A stretch of DNA of 10,271 bases from DASTCC01 sp035711465 (lineage in GTDB: Bacteria > Acidobacteriota > Vicinamibacteria > Vicinamibacterales > SCN-69-37). This document shows positions 6,917 through 10,271 of this stretch, in pieces. The stretch covers positions 1 through 10,271 of the forward strand of contig DASTCC010000289.1 of assembly GCA_035711465.1 (NCBI GenBank), given 5' to 3'. The notes beneath the pieces are model-generated. The model saw only the letters and a program-made list of their open reading frames with translations, ran no database searches and was not told the origin of the DNA. The translations under genes were made by a program, and so were the position numbers. Position 1 is the stretch's first letter. Every line of letters starts with the position of its first letter.

Positions 6917-7546
6917 ATGACGGAGTCGGACATCCAGTCGGGGGAAGTTCGGACGCCGCCGCGCGGCCGGTTGCGCGACAACGCTCTTCTGCTCGTCGCC
7001 CTCGCGCTGCCGCTGCTGGTCGTCGCGCTTTTTCTGGTGATGACGATGGTGCCGCGATACACGGTCGCGGCGCCTCGGTACGACCTGGTGTTGAGCGCGA
7101 TTGGCAGCTGGGATTACTCCGGCCGTCACTCGATGACCTTCAGCGTTCGCGACAACCGCGTCGTCGCCGACTTCCGGCCTCCGAGTCCGAACAGCGCCCC
7201 CATCAAGCAGGTCCTTTACGTCTTCGATCACACGACGCTCGATCTGCGCGAGGTCACGGTGGCGACGCCGACCGACCTCGTCGACGGCGACTCTCGCACC
7301 GTCGTCGTCGAGGCGCTGGCGTCGCGGCCGGTGATCGCGCAGACGCGCGCCCCCGACGGCTACGAGTTCCAGATGCGCAACTCGCGAAGTCCCGGCATCG
7401 TCGGCGAAGTCTTCGGCATGCGCCGCTACGAGCAGCAAGGCACGATCCGCAATCGCGGTCGCGCGATCCCGATCTCGATTCCCGGCAACTTCACCTACAG
7501 CGTCAACGCAATCGGCTGGCTCGGCAGCGATGAGCGCAGAGACTGA
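6917..7546 (+). CDS. Single-pass membrane-anchored hypothetical protein
   Basis: A 209-residue protein with ATG preceded by GGAGG at a 7-base spacing. The N-terminus (1-20) is polar and basic (TPPRGRLRDN), followed by one strong hydrophobic segment at about 22-44 (ALLLVALALPLLVVALFLVMTM). The rest is polar and lacks cysteines, so the topology is probably cytoplasmic N-terminus and periplasmic C-terminal domain, or an uncleaved signal anchor. The soluble part opens with VAAPRYDLVLSA and is rich in short beta-type stretches (MTFSVRDNRVVADF, QVLYVFDHTTLDLREVTVA), which suggests a beta domain. No family is recognised. It overlaps the next gene by 17 bases, so the two are probably one operon encoding partners in the membrane. 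Confidence 0.78.
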   Translation: MTESDIQSGEVRTPPRGRLRDNALLLVALALPLLVVALFLVMTMVPRYTVAAPRYDLVLSAIGSWDYSGRHSMTFSVRDNRVVADFRPPSPNSAPIKQVLYVFDHTTLDLREVTVATPTDLVDGDSRTVVVEALASRPVIAQTRAPDGYEFQMRNSRSPGIVGEVFGMRRYEQQGTIRNRGRAIPISIPGNFTYSVNAIGWLGSDERRD

Positions 7547-8483
7547 CGGCGATCGCTCCGCCGCGCTCGCGACGATCGCGGACCTGGCGCGACGTCACGG
7601 CCTCACCGTCACCGAGATCGCCGCCGCGCTCGGGGCCGCCGCGCCGGCGGGCGTCACGGCGCCGCCGCGCCGGAATCTGGTTGTCCGCGTTCTCGGTTTC
7701 CTGGGCGGCACGTTCGTCTTCGCGGGCATCGGCACGTTCATCGCGCTGCAGTGGGACGGCATGGGCAGCGGCGCGCGCGTGCTGGTGACGCTCGGATCCG
7801 GCCTCGCCGCCTTCGCGATGGCGATCGCGTTGCACACAGACAACCGCTTCGATACCGCGGTGACCGGGCTGCTGCTGATCGCGGCCGTGCTCGAGCCGAC
7901 CGGGATGTTCGTCGCGTTCGACGAATTCGGCAGCGGCGGCGACTGGCGCTGGGCGAGCCTGGTGACGTTCGGCGCAGTCGCCGCGCAGTTCGGGCTCGCC
8001 TTCAGACCGATGCGGCGATCGACCGCGCTCTTCTTCGCCGTCGCCTACGCGACCGTGTTCTGGGGCACGGCGCTCGATCTCGCCGACGCCGACGGCAAGC
8101 TGATTGCGATCGTGATCGGCGTGTCGCTGCTCCTGCTCGCCGTCCGCGTCGATCGGACGGCCTACAAAGACGTCACCGCAAGCTGGTACTTCTTCGGCGG
8201 CATCTTTTTGCTCGCCGGCCTCTTCGATGCCGTCGACCGGACCGCGTTCGAGATCCTGTTCATGCTCGCCGCCGTCGGCCTCGTCTACCTCAGCGCCGCC
8301 GTTCGCAGCCGGATGCTCCTGTTCGTGGCGACGATGGCCATCCTCGCCTACGTCGGCTGGTTCACGTCGGAACACTTCGCCGATTCAATCGGCTGGCCGC
8401 TCGCGCTGATCGCGTTCGGGATCTTCATGATCGGCCTCAGCGCGCTGGCCGTCAGGATCGACCGCAAGTACGTCAGGGGTTGA
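7530..8483 (+). CDS. Polytopic membrane protein, DUF2157-like
   Basis: A 317-residue protein that begins inside the end of the preceding gene (17-base overlap) without a clear RBS, so translational coupling is likely. Residues 10-40 form a soluble helical segment (ALATIADLARRHGLTVTEIA). About ten hydrophobic segments follow, near 52-74, 84-101, 110-130, 141-158, 165-183, 190-206, 218-233, 240-257, 262-279 and 289-309. The first one (RVLGFLGGTFVFAGIGTFIALQW) and the run GSGARVLVTLGSGLA match the general look of DUF2157 membrane proteins, a family without known activity. The C-terminus is basic (RIDRKYVRG), suggesting a cytoplasmic end. There are no conserved charged or catalytic residues inside membrane segments that would point to transport. 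The family call is from pattern memory. Confidence 0.8.
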   Translation: MSAETDGDRSAALATIADLARRHGLTVTEIAAALGAAAPAGVTAPPRRNLVVRVLGFLGGTFVFAGIGTFIALQWDGMGSGARVLVTLGSGLAAFAMAIALHTDNRFDTAVTGLLLIAAVLEPTGMFVAFDEFGSGGDWRWASLVTFGAVAAQFGLAFRPMRRSTALFFAVAYATVFWGTALDLADADGKLIAIVIGVSLLLLAVRVDRTAYKDVTASWYFFGGIFLLAGLFDAVDRTAFEILFMLAAVGLVYLSAAVRSRMLLFVATMAILAYVGWFTSEHFADSIGWPLALIAFGIFMIGLSALAVRIDRKYVRG

Positions 8484-8490
8484 GACTGGG

Positions 8491-8545
8491 GGTCGGAGCA
8501 GGGTCGGAGCAGGGTCAGACGAAGGTCAGACGGGGGTCAGACACG
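8491..8545. repeat. Five tandem 11-bp repeats (GGTCRGA-type)
   Basis: Five head-to-tail units of exactly 11 bases: GGTCGGAGCAG twice (8491-8512), then GGTCAGACGAA, GGTCAGACGGG and GGTCAGACACG. All share GGTC-R-GA-S-, and the last four positions drift. The array begins seven bases after the stop codon at 8481-8483. The 11-bp period is about one helical turn. GGGGTCAGACAC-like words are scattered in related genomes as I recall, so this may be a degenerate dispersed-repeat site; no transposase is nearby. Confidence 0.8.
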
Positions 8546-8724
8546 CAGGCGCGAAAGCTGGACATCGGTTTCGTCAATCTGGTGGACGGCGCGATCGCCA
8601 TGAACAGCGAATCGCGTTCGTCGCCAGCGACCCGGTGCCGTCGAAAACGGCGATCCTCCAGACGGAATTTCGCGTGCTCGAGCGGGTTCCTGCCGGCCGC
8701 GCGACGAGCCCGGCGCCGCGAGAA
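8546..8724. other. Intergenic stretch with no supported gene
   Basis: This lies between the repeat array and the convergent recQ stop. Several short frames are open on both strands, and one plus frame from 8611 has coding-like codons (RIAFVASDPVPSKTAILQTE), but none has a start with an RBS or a recognisable product. No clear terminator hairpin with a T-run is seen. A gene remnant is possible. Confidence 0.4.
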
Positions 8725-10271
8725 CTACAGACTCGCCCGGATCGTCTCGAGCACGGCTTCGCCCAGCGCCTCGACCTTGCGCTCGCCCATGCCGTACACG
8801 GGCCGCAATGCCGCCATGGTCGTCGGCTTGACGCGGGCGAGCTCGCGAAGCGTCGAGTCATGGAAGATGACGTAGGGCGGCACGCCGCGATCGCGCGCGA
8901 GCTGGAGGCGCAGACCGCGGAGACGCTCGAACAGATCGCGATCGACGCCATCCCACGAGGCGACGTCCGTCTTCGATCGTTTCGGGCTTCTGTCCTTCGC
9001 CGGCTTGCGCTGGCGCGCGAGCGCCAGGTCCGGCATCGCCGCCGCGTCCCTCATCAGCGCGACGCCAGCCGGCATCAGCTGCAGCACCGGATAGGCATCA
9101 TCGGTCTGCCGGACGAGGCCGAAGGCGACGAGCTGTTCGATGTAGCCGCGAATCTCGTCGACGGTCATGCCAGCGAGCAGGCCGAAGACGCTGAGCTGGC
9201 TATGACCGCGCTGCGTGACCAGCTCGGTTTCATTGCCACGCAGCACGTTGGTGACGTGAGCGACGCCAAAGCGCTGGCCGACGCGCGCCACCGCCGAGAG
9301 AATCTTGCGCGCCAGTGTCACCGCGTCGGGCACGGCCTCGAGCTCGCCGAGACAGAAATCGCACGCGCCGCAGTCGTCGCGCACGTAGCGCTCGCCGAAA
9401 TAGCCGACCAGGCGCTTGTGACGGCAGCCGACGCTCGCCGCATATGCCTGCATGTCGCGCAGCAGCAGGCGCCGCGCCTCGCTCATCTCGCCGTTCTGCT
9501 CGAACATCAACCGCCAGCGCAGGAAGTCGCCGCCCGAGTAGACCAGCACGCACTCGGCCTCGAGGCCGTCGCGTCCGGCACGGCCCGACTCCTGCTGGTA
9601 ATGCTCGAGCGACTGCGGCGCGCCGGCGTGGACGACGAAGCGGACGTCGGAGCGGTCGATGCCCATCCCGAACGCGACGGTGGCGACGACGACGTCGACC
9701 TCCTCGTTGAGGAACGCGTCCTGATTACGATGGCGATCGTCGTCATTCAGGCCGGCGTGGTACGGCCGGGCGCGAATGCCGATCTCGACGAGCCACTCGG
9801 CCAGCGATTCGACCTCGCGGCGCGACTGGCAGTAGACGATGCCCGCCTCGCCGCGATGCCTCGCCAGCACGTCCTGAATCTGCTTCTTGAGGTTGTTGCG
9901 GGCGACGACGCGGTAGAGCAGGTTGGGCCGATCGAACGATCCGACCAGCTCGACCGGCTGCCGGAGCGTGAGCTGCGAGCGGATGTCCTTGCGGACCCGC
10001 TCCGTCGCCGTCGCGGTGAAGGCGTGCAGGCTGAGCGACGGCCAGCGGTCGCGCAGCCGCGCCAGCTGGCGATACTCCGGCCGGAAATCGTGGCCCCACT
10101 GGCTGATGCAGTGCGCCTCGTCGACGGCGACGAAGGAGAGCGGCCTCTGCCCGACGAGCGCCGCGAAGCTCTCGCTGCCCTCCCCGACCAGCCGCTCGGG
10201 GGCGACGTAGAGCAGCCGGAATCTGCCTTCGCGAAGGCCGGCGATCACCCGCTGCCGCTCGTCGAACGCGA
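8725..10271 (-). CDS. recQ: ATP-dependent DNA helicase RecQ, 5' end missing
   Basis: About 514 residues are visible, and the frame is open through the right edge. Helicase motifs 0, I and Ia lie outside the window; the first visible part is AFDERQRVIAGLREGRFRLLYVAPERL. Then follow motif II VDEAHCISQWGHDFRPEY, motif III AFTATA, the second RecA-like domain with VATVAFGMGID (motif V) and QESGRAGRDG (motif VI), and a zinc-binding set C-x16-C-x2-C-x2-C (GCRHKRLVGYF to DDCGACDFC). A winged-helix region comes next, then a basic linker. A C-terminal HRDC domain (DLFERLRGLRLQLARDRGVPPYVIF, then LRPVYGMGERKVEALG) ends at the TAG. This is the full bacterial RecQ order. The enzyme unwinds DNA 3' to 5' in recombination and fork repair. 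It is convergent with the DUF2157-like gene. Confidence 0.95.
   Translation of the reverse strand, partial: AFDERQRVIAGLREGRFRLLYVAPERLVGEGSESFAALVGQRPLSFVAVDEAHCISQWGHDFRPEYRQLARLRDRWPSLSLHAFTATATERVRKDIRSQLTLRQPVELVGSFDRPNLLYRVVARNNLKKQIQDVLARHRGEAGIVYCQSRREVESLAEWLVEIGIRARPYHAGLNDDDRHRNQDAFLNEEVDVVVATVAFGMGIDRSDVRFVVHAGAPQSLEHYQQESGRAGRDGLEAECVLVYSGGDFLRWRLMFEQNGEMSEARRLLLRDMQAYAASVGCRHKRLVGYFGERYVRDDCGACDFCLGELEAVPDAVTLARKILSAVARVGQRFGVAHVTNVLRGNETELVTQRGHSQLSVFGLLAGMTVDEIRGYIEQLVAFGLVRQTDDAYPVLQLMPAGVALMRDAAAMPDLALARQRKPAKDRSPKRSKTDVASWDGVDRDLFERLRGLRLQLARDRGVPPYVIFHDSTLRELARVKPTTMAALRPVYGMGERKVEALGEAVLETIRASL

Noticed and set aside
6890..7438. Upstream extension of the coiled-coil gene to 7438
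   Set aside because: The extra 183 codons lie antisense to the 6917 gene and read as low-quality Arg/His/Gln sequence. The motif-bearing part begins at 6889.
8481..8483. Second possible recoded TGA at the end of the DUF2157-like gene
   Set aside because: The protein ends naturally with a basic tail, and the DNA after the TGA is the tandem repeat, with no GGTC-loop hairpin at SECIS distance.
8491..8545. CRISPR array
   Set aside because: The units are 11 bases, directly adjacent and without spacers, and no cas gene is present.
8611..8730. Coding-like plus frame RIAFVASDPVPSKTAILQTE
   Set aside because: It has no start codon with RBS, no recognisable family, and soon becomes antisense to recQ. 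It is at most a remnant.

Overview
The window is GC-rich, densely coded DNA, probably from a member of the Acidobacteriota (class Vicinamibacteria is my best guess). The main reason is a long two-lobed MacB/FtsX-type permease with no ATPase gene beside it, the 'ADOP' type that is expanded in that phylum. Codon use looks uniform across the window. I see no rRNA or tRNA gene, insertion sequence, integrase, phage gene or CRISPR array.

Layout from left to right: (1) a minus-strand ADOP permease cut by the left edge; (2) diverging from it, a small secreted protein with two cysteines; (3) a long minus-strand gene for an exported lipoprotein with two thioredoxin-like domains, interrupted by an in-frame TGA; (4) diverging from that, a Tat/lipoprotein-type M24 metallopeptidase; (5) a convergent hairpin; (6) a minus-strand coiled-coil protein of unknown function; (7) diverging from it, a pair of overlapping plus-strand genes for a single-pass and a roughly ten-pass membrane protein; (8) a short intergenic stretch with five 11-bp tandem repeats; (9) a minus-strand RecQ helicase cut by the right edge.

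The most interesting item is gene 3. Conventional annotation would split it at 3528-3530 into a 'hypothetical lipoprotein' and a start-less 'TlpA-like' protein. Both halves are in one frame. The TGA lies exactly where the nucleophilic cysteine of a thioredoxin fold belongs, 43 residues before a cis-proline. It is followed by a perfect hairpin, CCAGCA-GGTC-TGCTGG. Its core GCAGGTCTGC and its 18-nt distance from the TGA match the selenocysteine insertion element of E. coli fdhF as I recall it. I therefore read it as a single 615-residue selenoprotein with a helical lipoprotein module, a UxxS thioredoxin domain and a CPPC TlpA/ResA-type domain. I do not know this architecture as a described family.

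The gene starts diverge at three places (2135/2203, 4619/4715 and 6889/6917). The middle spacer holds a 26-bp imperfect palindrome that could regulate both the selenoprotein and the peptidase. Operon structure is otherwise minimal: only the two membrane-protein genes at 6917-8483 look co-transcribed.
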